NCBI GenBank assembly: GCA_020444275.1
Contig: JAHLLG010000003.1
Location: forward strand, 186,001 to 250,000
DNA: 64,000 nt
Source of the DNA: Bacteroidota bacterium
Lineage (GTDB): Bacteria > Bacteroidota > Bacteroidia > Bacteroidales > UBA12077
Direction of reading: 5' to 3'
In this document: piece after piece, positions 1 to 9,110 of the stretch
Layout of the letters: each line of letters opens with the position of its first letter
How positions within the stretch are numbered: position 1 is the stretch's first letter
Position numbers and translations under genes: made by a program
Notes under the pieces: model-generated
The model's input: only the letters and a program-made list of their open reading frames with translations
The model's database searches: none
What the model was told of the DNA's origin: nothing

Positions 1-209
1 GTAAACCTAAAGTGATTTTGGCCGATGAACCAACCGGCGCATTAGATACAAAAACATCTCTTGAAGTTATGGATTTGTTTCGCGAAATCAATAAAGATGG
101 CATTACCATGATTATTGTAACCCACGAAAAAGATATTTCGGAAAAAACGGATCGTATTATTCATTTGAGAGACGGAATTATTGAATCCGAATTTATTTCA
201 AAAAACTAG
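1..209 (+). CDS. ABC transporter ATP-binding protein, MacB/LolD type (3' end only)
   Basis: Only the C-terminal part of the ATPase is in the window; the reading frame is open at the left edge (first whole codon at 3). The visible piece contains Walker B plus D-loop (ILADEPTGALD) and the H-loop (IIVTHE), the signature of lipoprotein-release/macrolide-export (MacB, LolD) nucleotide-binding domains. It hydrolyses ATP at the inner face of the cytoplasmic membrane to drive the permeases encoded next. The stop is 3 bases before the first permease start, so the two are translated as one unit. Walker A and the LSGGQ signature lie outside the window. The family call is secure; the substrate is unknown. 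Confidence 0.93.
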   Translation, partial: KPKVILADEPTGALDTKTSLEVMDLFREINKDGITMIIVTHEKDISEKTDRIIHLRDGIIESEFISKN

Positions 210-212
210 TCA

Positions 213-1439
213 ATGTTCGATATAGATAAATGGCAAGAGATTTTTGCCACCATAAAGAAAAATAAGTTGCGTACTTTCCTTACCGGATTTAGTGTTGCAT
301 GGGGTATTTTTATGCTGATTATATTACTGGGTTCCGGACGCGGGTTAGAAAATGGTATACAGCAACAGTTCGAGCGCGATGCATCAAATAGTATATGGAT
401 TTACCGCGGACAAACAAGTATGCCATATAAAGGATTAAAACCCGGTAGAAGAATTCGGTTTACAAATGATGATTTTGACTATTCAAAACGCGAAATAAAA
501 AATATTGAGAATCTTTCATCACGCTTAAGTGTTTTTCCGCAAAGGAATCTTTCTTACAAGAACGAATATGGAAACTTTGATATTATAGGTGTGCATCCCG
601 GAACTAAAGCTCTTGAGAATGTAGATATTCTCGAAGGCAGATTCTTAAATGAAATTGACGTTAGTAGTAATCGTAAAGTGGTTGCCATAAGTACCGATGT
701 AAAAAAGGCACTATTTAAAGATCAACCGTTTTTAGGTGAATATATAAAAATCAATAATATTCCATTTAAGGTAATTGGATTATTCGAAGATAGCTCTGAA
801 CGCGATAATCGAAGGGTTTATATACCCGTTTCTACAACACAAAAGATTTTTACCGGAGGCCGGGAAATACAAAATTTGGCATTTACAACCGGCGATGCTT
901 CTATGAAAGAGAGTCTTGAAATTGAAGATGAGATCAGAACAAATTTTGCACAACGACATAATTTTAGTAAAGATGATCAGCGTGCTATTTACATTAACAA
1001 TAATGTTGAGGAGTATCAAAAATTCCAGAACTTATTTGCAGGAATAAGGCTTTTTGTCTGGATCATTGGCATTGGAACAATAATAGCCGGTATAGTGGGT
1101 GTTAGTAATATAATGCTCATTGTTGTAAAAGAGCGTACCAAGGAAATAGGCATAAGAAAAGCAATTGGTGCAACTCCCACATCAATTATCGGATTAGTAT
1201 TACTAGAATCTATTCTTATTACAAGCTTTGCAGGTTATGTGGGATTGGTTCTTGGGGTAGGTTTATTAGAATTGATATCGCCGCATATTCAGTCAGACTT
1301 TTTTACCAATCCTGAAGCTGATTTCCGGATTGCGGTTAGCGCAACTATTTTGCTTGTGGTTTCAGGTGCTGTAGCGGGTTTTGTTCCTGCCAGAAAAGCA
1401 GCTAAAATAAAACCCGTGGAGGCATTGCGTGATGAATAA
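213..1439 (+). CDS. MacB-like ABC transporter permease (FtsX family), first copy
   Basis: A 408-residue permease with MacB topology: one membrane segment near residues 22-44, a large periplasmic domain (about 45-275), then three C-terminal membrane segments (about 285-310, 330-355, 370-395). The cytoplasmic coupling segment reads KERTKEIGIRKAIGATP, the hallmark of the FtsX/MacB permease domain. MacB-type machines are mechanotransducers that push substrates from the periplasm through an outer-membrane TolC-like channel with a MacA-type adaptor. Order in the operon is ATPase, permease, permease, adaptor, so this protein probably pairs with the second permease as a heterodimer. The cargo cannot be told from sequence. 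Confidence 0.93.
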   Translation: MFDIDKWQEIFATIKKNKLRTFLTGFSVAWGIFMLIILLGSGRGLENGIQQQFERDASNSIWIYRGQTSMPYKGLKPGRRIRFTNDDFDYSKREIKNIENLSSRLSVFPQRNLSYKNEYGNFDIIGVHPGTKALENVDILEGRFLNEIDVSSNRKVVAISTDVKKALFKDQPFLGEYIKINNIPFKVIGLFEDSSERDNRRVYIPVSTTQKIFTGGREIQNLAFTTGDASMKESLEIEDEIRTNFAQRHNFSKDDQRAIYINNNVEEYQKFQNLFAGIRLFVWIIGIGTIIAGIVGVSNIMLIVVKERTKEIGIRKAIGATPTSIIGLVLLESILITSFAGYVGLVLGVGLLELISPHIQSDFFTNPEADFRIAVSATILLVVSGAVAGFVPARKAAKIKPVEALRDE

Positions 1440-1477
1440 GATGAATGAATTACCAATAAACATCAAAATTAATTTAA

Positions 1478-2740
1478 ATGATTGATATAGATAAGTGGAA
1501 AGAGATTATCATTACCTTACAGAAGAATAAGGTTAGAACCTTCTTTACTGCATTTGGTGTATTTTGGGGGATATTCATGCTGATTATTATGTTGGGATCG
1601 GGTAATGGATTACAAAATGCTGTTTTCCAGAATATGGGCGATTTTTCTACCAATAGTTGTTTTATGTGGACACAGCAAACAACAGTTTCTTACAAAGGTT
1701 TTCCACGAGGACGTTTTTTTCGATTTAATAATGGCGATACCAAAGCTTTACTGCAAAACATTCCTGAGCTGAAAGAGCTTTCTCCACGCTTACAAGGTTT
1801 TGGTGGCGATGGTGCTAATAATGCCGTTAGAAATGAAAAAACCGGGGCTTTCACTATTTTCGGCGATTATCCGGCGTGGAATAGAATAGATCCAATTAAG
1901 ATCACTTCAGGTAGATTTATTAATAATTTTGATATCAAAGATAACCGTAAAGTAGTAGTTATTGGGAAAAGAGTTGTTGAGGTGCTTTTTAATCCCGATG
2001 AAAATCCAATAAATGAATACATCAAAATAAATGGAGTTTATTTTAAGGTAGTTGGAGTTTTTAAATCGAAAAAGAATGGCCAACAAGCCGAACGGGAAGA
2101 GCAGAATATTCACATGCCATTTACAACTTTACAAAGAATATACAATTTTGGTGAGGATGTCGGTTGGTACGCTATGACAGCACAAGATAATGTTCCTGTT
2201 GAAATAGTTGAACAAAAAGCCCGGGAAATATTAAAGAAGAGGCACTCTATTGCTCCTGAAGATGAGCGAGCTGTAGGAGGTTTTAACGTAGCCAAAGAAT
2301 TTAAGAAGATGCGGGGTTTGTTTGCCGGAATTAATGGTTTAATATGGATTGTTGGAATAGGTACATTATTGGCTGGCGTAATTGGAGTAAGCAATATAAT
2401 GCTTGTAATTGTTAAGGAGCGAACTAAGGAAATTGGCATACAACGTGCCATTGGAGCTACGCCGTTCAACGTAATATTACAAATAATTAATGAAGCTGTT
2501 TTTCTAACATCTATTGCTGGTTCGTTAGGTTTAATAGCCGGATTTTGGTTGGTTGAATTAATAAATTTTTTGTTAGAATCGAGCGGATCAAACGGTGAGA
2601 TGTTTAAAAATCCCGAAGTAGATTTTAGAATTGCCATGTCTGCTTTAATAATATTAATACTTTCAGGAGTTTTTGCCGGACTTATTCCTGCCAAAAGAGC
2701 TGTGAGTATTAAACCCATAGATGCTTTAAGAACTGAATAA
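1478..2740 (+). CDS. MacB-like ABC transporter permease (FtsX family), second copy
   Basis: A 420-residue paralogue of the upstream permease with the same topology and coupling motif (KERTKEIGIQRAIGATP). The N-termini are nearly parallel (MIDIDKWKEI here, MFDIDKWQEI upstream), pointing to tandem duplication followed by divergence in the periplasmic domain. It begins 38 bases after the first permease and ends 23 bases before the adaptor, inside the same operon. Paired permeases next to a single ATPase gene are common in Bacteroidota and usually imply a heterodimeric transmembrane unit. Confidence 0.92.
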   Translation: MIDIDKWKEIIITLQKNKVRTFFTAFGVFWGIFMLIIMLGSGNGLQNAVFQNMGDFSTNSCFMWTQQTTVSYKGFPRGRFFRFNNGDTKALLQNIPELKELSPRLQGFGGDGANNAVRNEKTGAFTIFGDYPAWNRIDPIKITSGRFINNFDIKDNRKVVVIGKRVVEVLFNPDENPINEYIKINGVYFKVVGVFKSKKNGQQAEREEQNIHMPFTTLQRIYNFGEDVGWYAMTAQDNVPVEIVEQKAREILKKRHSIAPEDERAVGGFNVAKEFKKMRGLFAGINGLIWIVGIGTLLAGVIGVSNIMLVIVKERTKEIGIQRAIGATPFNVILQIINEAVFLTSIAGSLGLIAGFWLVELINFLLESSGSNGEMFKNPEVDFRIAMSALIILILSGVFAGLIPAKRAVSIKPIDALRTE

Positions 2741-2763
2741 TTTGTGTAATAATTAATATAAAA

Positions 2764-3843
2764 ATGAAGAAAATATTTAGAATCATTCTGTTAGTGGTTA
2801 TCGTTGGCCTTTTTGCCGCAACGATTTATTTTTTATACCAGAAATCAAAAAAAGAACCTGTTGTTTACGAAACAGAAAAACCTTTTGTGACCAATATTAT
2901 CAAAAAAACGGTGGCAACCGGATCGGTGGTTCCGCGTAAAGAAATTGAAATAAAACCTCAGGTGTCGGGTATTATAGAGGAGATTTATATCAGACCCGGT
3001 GATGTGGTTAAAAATGGTGATTTAATTGCAAAGGTTCGTATCATTCCTAATATGATTAATCTGAATAATGCAGAAGCTCGATTGAGTCAAGCAAAGATCG
3101 ATTACGAAGATGCTGAATTGATATATAATCGACAGAAGAAGATATTTGATGAAGGGGTAATTCCTGCTGCTGAATTTCAACAGTATGAAATTGCGCTTAA
3201 CCGAGCAAAATCGGAACTTAACGCAGCAGAAAATAATTTGCAGTTAATAAAGGAAGGTGTTACCAAGGATTCTGAATCTTCATCCAATACCTTGATCAGA
3301 TCAACCATTGAAGGGATGGTACTGGATGTGCCTGTTGAACAAGGTAATTCAGTTATTGAAAGTAATACGTTTAACGACGGTACCACGATTGCAGTAGTTG
3401 CCGATATGGGGGAAATGGTTTTCGAAGGTAAAGTGGACGAAACAGAAGTTGGAAAGATTAAGACAGGTATGAACCTTATTTTAACTATTGGTGCAATCGA
3501 AGAAACTACATTTAATGCTTACCTTGAATATATATCGCCAAAAGGTATTGAAGAAAATGGTGCTATTCAGTTTGAAATTAAGGCAGCCGTAGAGTTAAAA
3601 CAAGATTATTTTATCAGAGCTGGTTATAGTGCTAATGCTGATATAGTGCTTTCGAGAAAAGACAGTGTTTTGGCAATTAAAGAAAGCCTGCTGGAATTTG
3701 AAAATGATTCTGTTTTTGTTGAAGTACAAACAGAAGAACAGACCTTCGAAAAAAGACCTGTAAAAGTTGGATTATCCGATGGTATTAATATCGAAATCCT
3801 TTCAGGAATTACCAAGGAAGATCTTATAAAAGTTCCTCAGTAA
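2764..3843 (+). CDS. Periplasmic adaptor subunit, MacA/HlyD family
   Basis: A 359-residue membrane-fusion protein. One N-terminal membrane anchor (about residues 5-25) is followed by the first lipoyl half-motif (KPQVSGIIEEIYIRPGDVVKNG, seen around 60-85), a helical hairpin (about 95-155), the second lipoyl half (IRSTIEGMVLDVPVEQGNSV) and a beta-barrel. Such adaptors link an inner-membrane MacB transporter to an outer-membrane TolC-type channel and contact substrate in the periplasm. It is the last gene of the operon and is followed by a strong terminator. No TolC gene is visible here; it may lie upstream of the window. Confidence 0.92.
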   Translation: MKKIFRIILLVVIVGLFAATIYFLYQKSKKEPVVYETEKPFVTNIIKKTVATGSVVPRKEIEIKPQVSGIIEEIYIRPGDVVKNGDLIAKVRIIPNMINLNNAEARLSQAKIDYEDAELIYNRQKKIFDEGVIPAAEFQQYEIALNRAKSELNAAENNLQLIKEGVTKDSESSSNTLIRSTIEGMVLDVPVEQGNSVIESNTFNDGTTIAVVADMGEMVFEGKVDETEVGKIKTGMNLILTIGAIEETTFNAYLEYISPKGIEENGAIQFEIKAAVELKQDYFIRAGYSANADIVLSRKDSVLAIKESLLEFENDSVFVEVQTEEQTFEKRPVKVGLSDGINIEILSGITKEDLIKVPQ

Positions 3844-3860
3844 GATTTGAATTATACTGT

Positions 3861-3892
3861 AAAAAGCCTGAATTTTTATTCAGGCTTTTTTT
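3861..3892 (+). terminator. Rho-independent terminator of the MacB/MacA operon
   Basis: A perfect 13-bp inverted repeat (arms 3861-3873 and 3878-3890) with a TTTT loop and flanking A and T runs lies 17 bases after the adaptor stop codon. The A tract on the left would also support termination on the other strand. Confidence 0.9.
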
Positions 3893-3937
3893 AAACCCTT
3901 TTGTTGTACAAACATCAAACCATACAGCAATTCAAAT

Positions 3938-3967
3938 TTTGAACTTAACCAAATATTATTACATTTG
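3938..3967 (+). promoter_or_regulatory. Bacteroidota housekeeping promoter for the symporter gene
   Basis: TTTG at 3938-3941 and TACATTTG at 3960-3967 are separated by 18 bases, matching the known Bacteroidota sigma-ABfr pattern (-33 TTTG, -7 TAnnTTTG). Transcription would begin near 3973, giving a leader of roughly 30 bases before the ATG at 4006. Confidence 0.7.
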
Positions 3968-4005
3968 TTAGCTGTTCATTTTTTTAATTAACGAAACCAA
4001 TAATT

Positions 4006-5727
4006 ATGCAACAACTGAATGAATTTTTCCAGACTCTACACAGTTATCTTGGTGGAAACCCGTGGTTTGTTTTCTTTTTAATAGGCACGGGATTATTTTT
4101 TACACTTTATCTGAAATTTCCTCAATTACGATATTTTAAACATGCGGTTAGAATTGTACGAGGTAAATTCGATAAAAAAGGTGACCAGGGAGATACATCC
4201 CACTTTCAGGCATTAACAACCGCATTGTCTGGAACAGTAGGAACCGGAAATATTGCAGGTGTTGCATTGGCAATTCATATGGGAGGACCCGCAGCTCTTT
4301 TCTGGATGCTGGTTACAGCATTTTTTGGCATGTGTACCAAATTTGTTGAGGTTACTTTATCGCATAAATATCGTGATTTTGATGAGAAAGGAATGGTAGC
4401 TGGTGGTCCTATGTACTATATGAAAAAGAGGTTAAATATTAATCTTAAGAATGGTAAAATCATTAAAACCGGTAAGTGGTTAGGAATCTTCTTTGCCGGA
4501 GCAACTATACTTTCTTCTTTCGGATCAGGTAGTATGCCACAGATTAATAGTATTACCGATTCGGTATTGGCTACATTCGGTATCGAAAGAATTATAACCG
4601 GAGCAATAATGGCCGTTCTTTTAGCTGTAGTAATTATAGGAGGTATTAAACGAATAGCAAAAGTAACTGAGCGTCTGGTTCCGGGCATGGCACTCATTTA
4701 TTTAATTGGTGCATTTGCTGTGATCATAACAAATTATGAGAATATAATTCCTTCGTTTGGTGCTATTTTCTCAAATGTTTTATCAGGACAGGCTGCTGTT
4801 GGAGGATTCTTAGGAGCAAGTTTCGCATTTATGTTTAACCAGGGAGTAAACAGAGGATTATTCTCGAATGAGGCAGGACAAGGATCAGCACCGATTGCTC
4901 ACTCTGCAGCTCGTGCTCATGAGCCTGTTTCCGAAGGTCTTGTGGCAGTTTTAGAACCATTTATTGATACTATCATTATCTGCACAATTACGGGGTTGGT
5001 TTTATTATCGTCAGGAGTTTGGAACCAGAAGATAAATAATCAGTTTCAGAATACAGATATGATTGTGTTTGCTGATACCTATAATGATCAGGACAAATCG
5101 GATCAAAAGGCAATTTTTAAGCATTTATCAGACCAAGAACCATTGCCTTTATTTAATGGCGATCTGACCGTTGAAGAAGGAAAAATTCAAGATGATTTAA
5201 CCATTGTTCACGCCAGATCAATTGCTGAAGATATGAAAGTTCTGCTTGACGATAAACCGTATACGGGAAACATTGAAATTACCGAAGGTAAAATAGATAG
5301 TGATGAGAAAAATGTTACCTTTTATGGTAAATCGCTATTGCATAGTGCACCATTAACAGCCGAAGCATTTACAAGAAGCTTCTTTGGAGAGTGGGGGAAA
5401 TATATCGTTTCTATCGGATTGTTACTGTTTGCATTTTCTACCGCCATATCATGGTCGTATTATGGAGACCGATCGGTAACCTTTCTATTTGGTTCAAAAT
5501 ATGTTATCATTTATCGATTGCTTTATGTGCTTGGATTCTTTTTTGCAGGATTTACAGATACAACCATTATTTGGAATTTGTCGTTATTAACAGTGGTATT
5601 TATGGCAATACCAAATTTAACAGGAATTTTACTGCTACATAAAGAAGTAAAATCTACCATTAAAAACTATTGGAAAGATTTTAAATCAGAACATCCTGAT
5701 ATTAAAATACCTGAGAAAGTAGATTAA
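4006..5727 (+). CDS. Alanine or glycine:cation symporter (AGCS family)
   Basis: A 573-residue polytopic inner-membrane protein. Family motifs are clear: [19 protein letters not shown] near residue 75 and [17 protein letters not shown] near 290, both in the substrate/sodium path of AGCS transporters such as AlsT and DagA. It should couple uptake of alanine, glycine or a related amino acid to Na+. It is longer than the typical 440-500 residues because of a hydrophilic insert of about 100 residues (about 345-450) before the last membrane segments; the insert is not recognised. It is monocistronic, with its own promoter at 3938 and a terminator at 5751. Exact substrate is uncertain. Confidence 0.93.
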   Translation: MQQLNEFFQTLHSYLGGNPWFVFFLIGTGLFFTLYLKFPQLRYFKHAVRIVRGKFDKKGDQGDTSHFQALTTALSGTVGTGNIAGVALAIHMGGPAALFWMLVTAFFGMCTKFVEVTLSHKYRDFDEKGMVAGGPMYYMKKRLNINLKNGKIIKTGKWLGIFFAGATILSSFGSGSMPQINSITDSVLATFGIERIITGAIMAVLLAVVIIGGIKRIAKVTERLVPGMALIYLIGAFAVIITNYENIIPSFGAIFSNVLSGQAAVGGFLGASFAFMFNQGVNRGLFSNEAGQGSAPIAHSAARAHEPVSEGLVAVLEPFIDTIIICTITGLVLLSSGVWNQKINNQFQNTDMIVFADTYNDQDKSDQKAIFKHLSDQEPLPLFNGDLTVEEGKIQDDLTIVHARSIAEDMKVLLDDKPYTGNIEITEGKIDSDEKNVTFYGKSLLHSAPLTAEAFTRSFFGEWGKYIVSIGLLLFAFSTAISWSYYGDRSVTFLFGSKYVIIYRLLYVLGFFFAGFTDTTIIWNLSLLTVVFMAIPNLTGILLLHKEVKSTIKNYWKDFKSEHPDIKIPEKVD

Positions 5728-5750
5728 CCTTAATGAGATACTTTACTTTT

Positions 5751-5786
5751 AATCACCCTTAGCATTTTGCGGGGTGATTTTTTTTA
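5751..5786. terminator. Terminator between convergent symporter and phosphatase genes
   Basis: Arms AATCACCC (5751-5758) and GGGTGATT (5772-5779) are followed by a T run to 5786. It ends the plus-strand symporter transcript and touches the stop codon of the convergent minus-strand gene, so it may serve both. Confidence 0.75.
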
Positions 5787-7175
5787 TGGTTTAAAACCAA
5801 ATATCATGATATCATCAATTTGTTCATACCTGGTTCCAATCCATTTCTTTAAAGCAAGAGCTATGTGGTCTTTTTGAATTTCCAATGGTTTCTTATGAAT
5901 CTCAAGAAGCAATTTTTTAAACCGTCGTGCTCTGAATTTCTTTCCTTCGTCACCACCAAATTGATCAACTAAACCATCTGAAAACAGATAAAAAACATCC
6001 TTTTCCTGATATTCTATCTCATGATTTTGAAAAGGAATTTCAATTGGAGTTAAACCAATAGGATTTCTTGTGGGTTTATATTCAATAAGCTTGCTGTCGC
6101 GAATAAGATACAACGGTGCGTTTGCTCCCGAATACTGCAAAGTCTTGGTGTTTTCATCAATAACACAGAAAGCGATATCCATTCCATTATTGTGTGAATA
6201 ATCTTTGTGCGATTGATTCAATGCCTCCTTCAATTCATGCCGCAAAATTTCAAGGGTTTGATTTGCCTTTAACACTTCTTTCCTTCGTACAATCTCATTC
6301 AGTAACGAAATTCCTAACACGCTCATAAATGCTCCGGGAACACCATGTCCGGTACAATCGGCAGCTGCAAGAAGCTTATAGTTGTTAACACTTTTAGCCC
6401 AATAAAAATCTCCACTGACAATGTCTTTAGGTAAATAGTAAATAAAATGTTTTGGCAGTATTTTTTTGAGTGTTTTTGTATCAGTAAGCAAACCGGTTTG
6501 TAAGCTTTTTGCATATTGGATACTATCTGTAATCTGATTTTTTTGAAATATCAATTCATCTCGCTGATTGGTTGAGATATTTTTTTCTTCACGATAGCTG
6601 TTAACCAGAATAGCCACAACAAAGTATATGAGTACAAAGGAAAAGAGAAAAGTTATGGAGACATCATAAAATTTCACAAAATCGCTTTCGTATGGTGTAA
6701 TCAGGTGTGGGAACCTTTGTTCAATATAAAAAAGCAGTATCAGGTTTAACAGGAAAAAAGTGATTACAATAATTCTGTTTCTGCCTTCGGTAATAATTAC
6801 AAACAATACCAGGCCAACAAGGTAGACAAAAACCACAGGACCTTCAGATCCGGCATTAAAAAACCAAACTGTCGATAATACAATCAACGAGTAGATAATA
6901 AAGGGTGTTATAAGTGGTTTGAAAATTCTTTTTTTACGTGAAATATAATAGAAGACAAATAATACGAAGGTTGAGAATATGGTGAAAATCGTTAGTTTCA
7001 GGTTCAGTTTTAAAGCAAGATTCGTAATACTCGCAAAACAGGCAGCCAACGCAGAAAATAAACTTACCGAGTTAAAAAAGCGATGTTCAAGACTAAATAA
7101 ATTACGACTCCCAAACAGTAAGTCTATATAATTGCCACTTTCTTTTTTATGTTCGACCTGACTTTTTTGATTCAT
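5784..7175 (-). CDS. Membrane SpoIIE-type PP2C serine/threonine phosphatase
   Basis: A 463-residue protein. The first 200 residues hold six or seven predicted membrane segments (for example LVLFVIITEGRN and FLFSFVLIYFVVAILV regions). A short coiled linker follows, then a SpoIIE-like PP2C domain from about 235 to the end. Metal-binding motifs are present: ADCTGHGVPGAFMS in the middle and YLFSDGLVDQFGG near the C-terminus. Such enzymes dephosphorylate anti-sigma-factor antagonists or other phosphoserine targets in response to a signal sensed by the membrane part. No partner STAS or RsbW-like gene is adjacent, so its target is unknown. A palindrome lies just upstream of its start. Confidence 0.9.
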   Translation of the reverse strand: MNQKSQVEHKKESGNYIDLLFGSRNLFSLEHRFFNSVSLFSALAACFASITNLALKLNLKLTIFTIFSTFVLFVFYYISRKKRIFKPLITPFIIYSLIVLSTVWFFNAGSEGPVVFVYLVGLVLFVIITEGRNRIIVITFFLLNLILLFYIEQRFPHLITPYESDFVKFYDVSITFLFSFVLIYFVVAILVNSYREEKNISTNQRDELIFQKNQITDSIQYAKSLQTGLLTDTKTLKKILPKHFIYYLPKDIVSGDFYWAKSVNNYKLLAAADCTGHGVPGAFMSVLGISLLNEIVRRKEVLKANQTLEILRHELKEALNQSHKDYSHNNGMDIAFCVIDENTKTLQYSGANAPLYLIRDSKLIEYKPTRNPIGLTPIEIPFQNHEIEYQEKDVFYLFSDGLVDQFGGDEGKKFRARRFKKLLLEIHKKPLEIQKDHIALALKKWIGTRYEQIDDIMIFGFKP

Positions 7176-7194
7176 TATATACTAACCTAAAATG

Positions 7195-7228
7195 TTCTTA
7201 CCTGATCTATTTTAGATGAAGGTAAGAA
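7195..7228 (-). promoter_or_regulatory. Palindrome in the leader of the SpoIIE phosphatase gene
   Basis: Outer arms TTCTTACCT (7195-7203) and AGGTAAGAA (7220-7228) pair exactly, and an inner ATCTA/TAGAT pairing continues the dyad, giving an almost complete 34-base palindrome 20 bases before the start codon. It could be an operator or an mRNA stem-loop. No regulator is identified. Confidence 0.5.
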
Positions 7229-7335
7229 TAGCTAATATAGAGAAATAAAATTAATAATCGGTATGATGATACCTATTAATTGACAGATAACGTATAACTG
7301 GTTGTAATCTGCTGGAATCTCTCTGCGAATTTTAT

Positions 7336-8745
7336 TTATCGGTGATCTAATAAAACAATATTCTCCACATGATAGGTATGCGGAAACATGTCAACTGGTT
7401 GTACTTTAGAAACTTTATAATTTTGGTCAAGTAAACTAATATCTCGTGCCTGTGTTGCCGGATTGCAGCTTACATAAACAATTTTTACCGGATTGGCTTG
7501 CAAGATTGTTTGTACAACATCGGGATGCATTCCTGCCCGAGGTGGATCTGTAATAATTACATCGGGTGTTCCGTGTTCAGCAATAAATTCAGGAACGAGT
7601 ATTTTCCGCATATCTCCTGCAAAGAACAGGGTATTATCAATTTGATTGATTTCTGAATTTACTTGAGCATCTTCTATGGCTTCCGGAACATATTCTATTC
7701 CAACAACCTTTTTTGCTTTTTTTGCCACAAAGTTGGCTATAGTTCCGGTACCGGTGTATAAATCGTAAACAACTTCGTTACCTGTTAAATCAGCAAATTC
7801 TCTTGCTTTGGAATATAAATTATATGCCTGTTCCGAGTTGGTCTGGTAAAAAGATTTTGGTCCAATCTTGAATTTTAAATCTTCCATCTGCTCAAAAATA
7901 TGGTCATTGCCTTGGAACAAGATCACTTCCTGATCGGTAATCGAATCATTCGCTTTGGAGTTTACAATATACATCAGTGAGGTAATTTCGGGAAATTTTG
8001 CAGCCACATGATTTAATAAACCATCAATCAGCTTTTTATCTTCGTAAAAGAAAACCATAATTACCATTAATTCGTTCGTGGTAGAAGTTCTGATAATCAG
8101 GTTTCGTAAAAATCCTTGTTGTTTTCTTAAATCGAAATAGGAAAGATTATTTTCATCTGCGTAATCTCTGATTTCATTTCGAATTGCATTCGATGGATCT
8201 CCTTGTAAGTAACATTTCTCAATGTCGACAATTTTATCCCAGATTTTGGGAACATGAAAACCAAGGGCATTATTTCGATCCAGTTTCTCTTCTGTGTTTA
8301 TTTCGTCTTTGGTTAACCAGCGTTTATTTGAGAATGTAAACTCCAGTTTATTTCTGTAAAATTGAGTTTTATCCGAAGGTAAAATATTATCGATTTCGGG
8401 CAACTCAACTTTGGCTATGCGTTCCAGGTTATCAATAACCTGCTGATGTTTATATTTTAATTGTTCGGAATATGGAAGATTTTGCCACTTGCATCCGCCA
8501 CATACTCCAAAATGTTTACAGAATGCTTCAACTCGTATGTCAGAATATTTATGAAATTTTACAGGAATAGCTTCCATAAAGCTTTTACGCTTTTTGGTAA
8601 CTTGTATATCTACAATATCACCCGGAACTACCTGAGTAATAAAAATAACCTTGTTATCTACTTTCGCTATGGCTTTTCCTTCTGCAGCAACATCTGTAAT
8701 CTCAATGTTTTCAATTAATGGCAGCGATCTTCTTTTTCTTCCCAA
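7336..8745 (-). CDS. rlmD: 23S rRNA (uracil-1939-C5)-methyltransferase, RlmD/RumA family
   Basis: A 469-residue SAM-dependent RNA methyltransferase. An N-terminal TRAM RNA-binding domain (about 1-65) precedes a [4Fe-4S] cysteine cluster (C76, C82, C85 in FCKHFGVCGGCKW, with a fourth in KCYLQGD). The SAM site is YDLYTGTGTIANF; TDPPRAGMH and YVSCNPATQARD carry the catalytic cysteine. It methylates C5 of a uridine in 23S rRNA (U1939 in E. coli); Bacteroidota RlmD-type enzymes can have more than one target, so the position is inferred. The start is TTG: a perfect -7 box at 8768-8775 leaves only about 15 bases of leader and no upstream in-frame ATG. Confidence 0.92.
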   Translation of the reverse strand: MGRKRRSLPLIENIEITDVAAEGKAIAKVDNKVIFITQVVPGDIVDIQVTKKRKSFMEAIPVKFHKYSDIRVEAFCKHFGVCGGCKWQNLPYSEQLKYKHQQVIDNLERIAKVELPEIDNILPSDKTQFYRNKLEFTFSNKRWLTKDEINTEEKLDRNNALGFHVPKIWDKIVDIEKCYLQGDPSNAIRNEIRDYADENNLSYFDLRKQQGFLRNLIIRTSTTNELMVIMVFFYEDKKLIDGLLNHVAAKFPEITSLMYIVNSKANDSITDQEVILFQGNDHIFEQMEDLKFKIGPKSFYQTNSEQAYNLYSKAREFADLTGNEVVYDLYTGTGTIANFVAKKAKKVVGIEYVPEAIEDAQVNSEINQIDNTLFFAGDMRKILVPEFIAEHGTPDVIITDPPRAGMHPDVVQTILQANPVKIVYVSCNPATQARDISLLDQNYKVSKVQPVDMFPHTYHVENIVLLDHR

Positions 8746-8767
8746 GTTTTCTGATTTTAAATTTTTG

Positions 8768-8796
8768 CAAAGATAAATAAAGTTTATGGGTTTAAA
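8768..8796 (-). promoter_or_regulatory. Promoter of rlmD
   Basis: On the minus strand the sequence reads TTTA, 17 bases, TATCTTTG, an exact TAnnTTTG -7 box with a one-mismatch -33 element. Transcription would start near 8761, which supports the TTG start at 8745. Confidence 0.65.
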
Positions 8797-8843
8797 GATT
8801 CAATTATGAACAGACTGATATATAATATTTGCAATAATAGTGT

Positions 8844-8952
8844 TTCCACGCAAAGGACACAAAGTTTGACGCAAAATGCGCAAAGTATATCTTGTGAAGT
8901 CTTTGCGATAACTTTGCGATTCATATCCTCTGCGTTTGCTTCGTGTGGAAGC
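8844..8952. repeat. GCAAAG-rich degenerate intergenic repeat element
   Basis: The segment begins TTCCACGCAAAGG and ends GCTTCGTGTGGAAGC, so its ends are imperfect inverted copies. Inside are scattered copies of GCAAAG or CTTTGCG (8850, 8878, 8901, 8912). Similar CACAAAG/CGCAAAG-rich intergenic elements occur widely in Bacteroidota genomes. It has the appearance of a non-coding miniature repeat; copy number in the genome cannot be judged from this window. Confidence 0.45.
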
Positions 8953-9085
8953 TGGAGATAGTTAAATTCCATATGTTAAATCTAATAGATAGTAGTTTGT
9001 TTTTGTTTGTGAGGGATTTGGTATAATTGAATCAGATAGTATATCCAAATTCTGTAATATGAAACACTTAATTTGAAACTTTGGT

Positions 9086-9093
9086 TATCTTTG
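9086..9093 (+). promoter_or_regulatory. -7 box of the ABC-F gene promoter
   Basis: TATCTTTG is an exact TAnnTTTG element. It lies inside the upstream extension that a TTG start at 9081 would give, which shows that translation begins at the ATG at 9111. No exact -33 TTTG is found at the usual spacing. Confidence 0.6.
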
Positions 9094-9110
9094 CGGCAAA
9101 TTGTTTATCT

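Larger units (their letters stand above)
8746..9110. other. Intergenic region with divergent promoters and a GCAAAG-rich element
   Basis: This 365-base stretch between rlmD and the ABC-F gene contains a -7 box for each flanking gene (8768-8775 on minus, 9086-9093 on plus). Between them is a degenerate repeat-like element at about 8844-8952. The short open frame across 8784-8972 encodes a cysteine-rich string and looks like a by-product of the repeat. No other gene is seen. Confidence 0.7.

Noticed and set aside
2110..2718. A 202-residue open frame on the minus strand
   Set aside because: It is the complement of the second MacB-like permease, whose motifs are intact; the antisense product resembles nothing and has no start context.
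8784..8972. A 62-residue cysteine-rich frame between rlmD and the ABC-F gene
   Set aside because: It follows the GCAAAG-rich repeat element; such frames recur wherever this type of element lies and have no coding signature.
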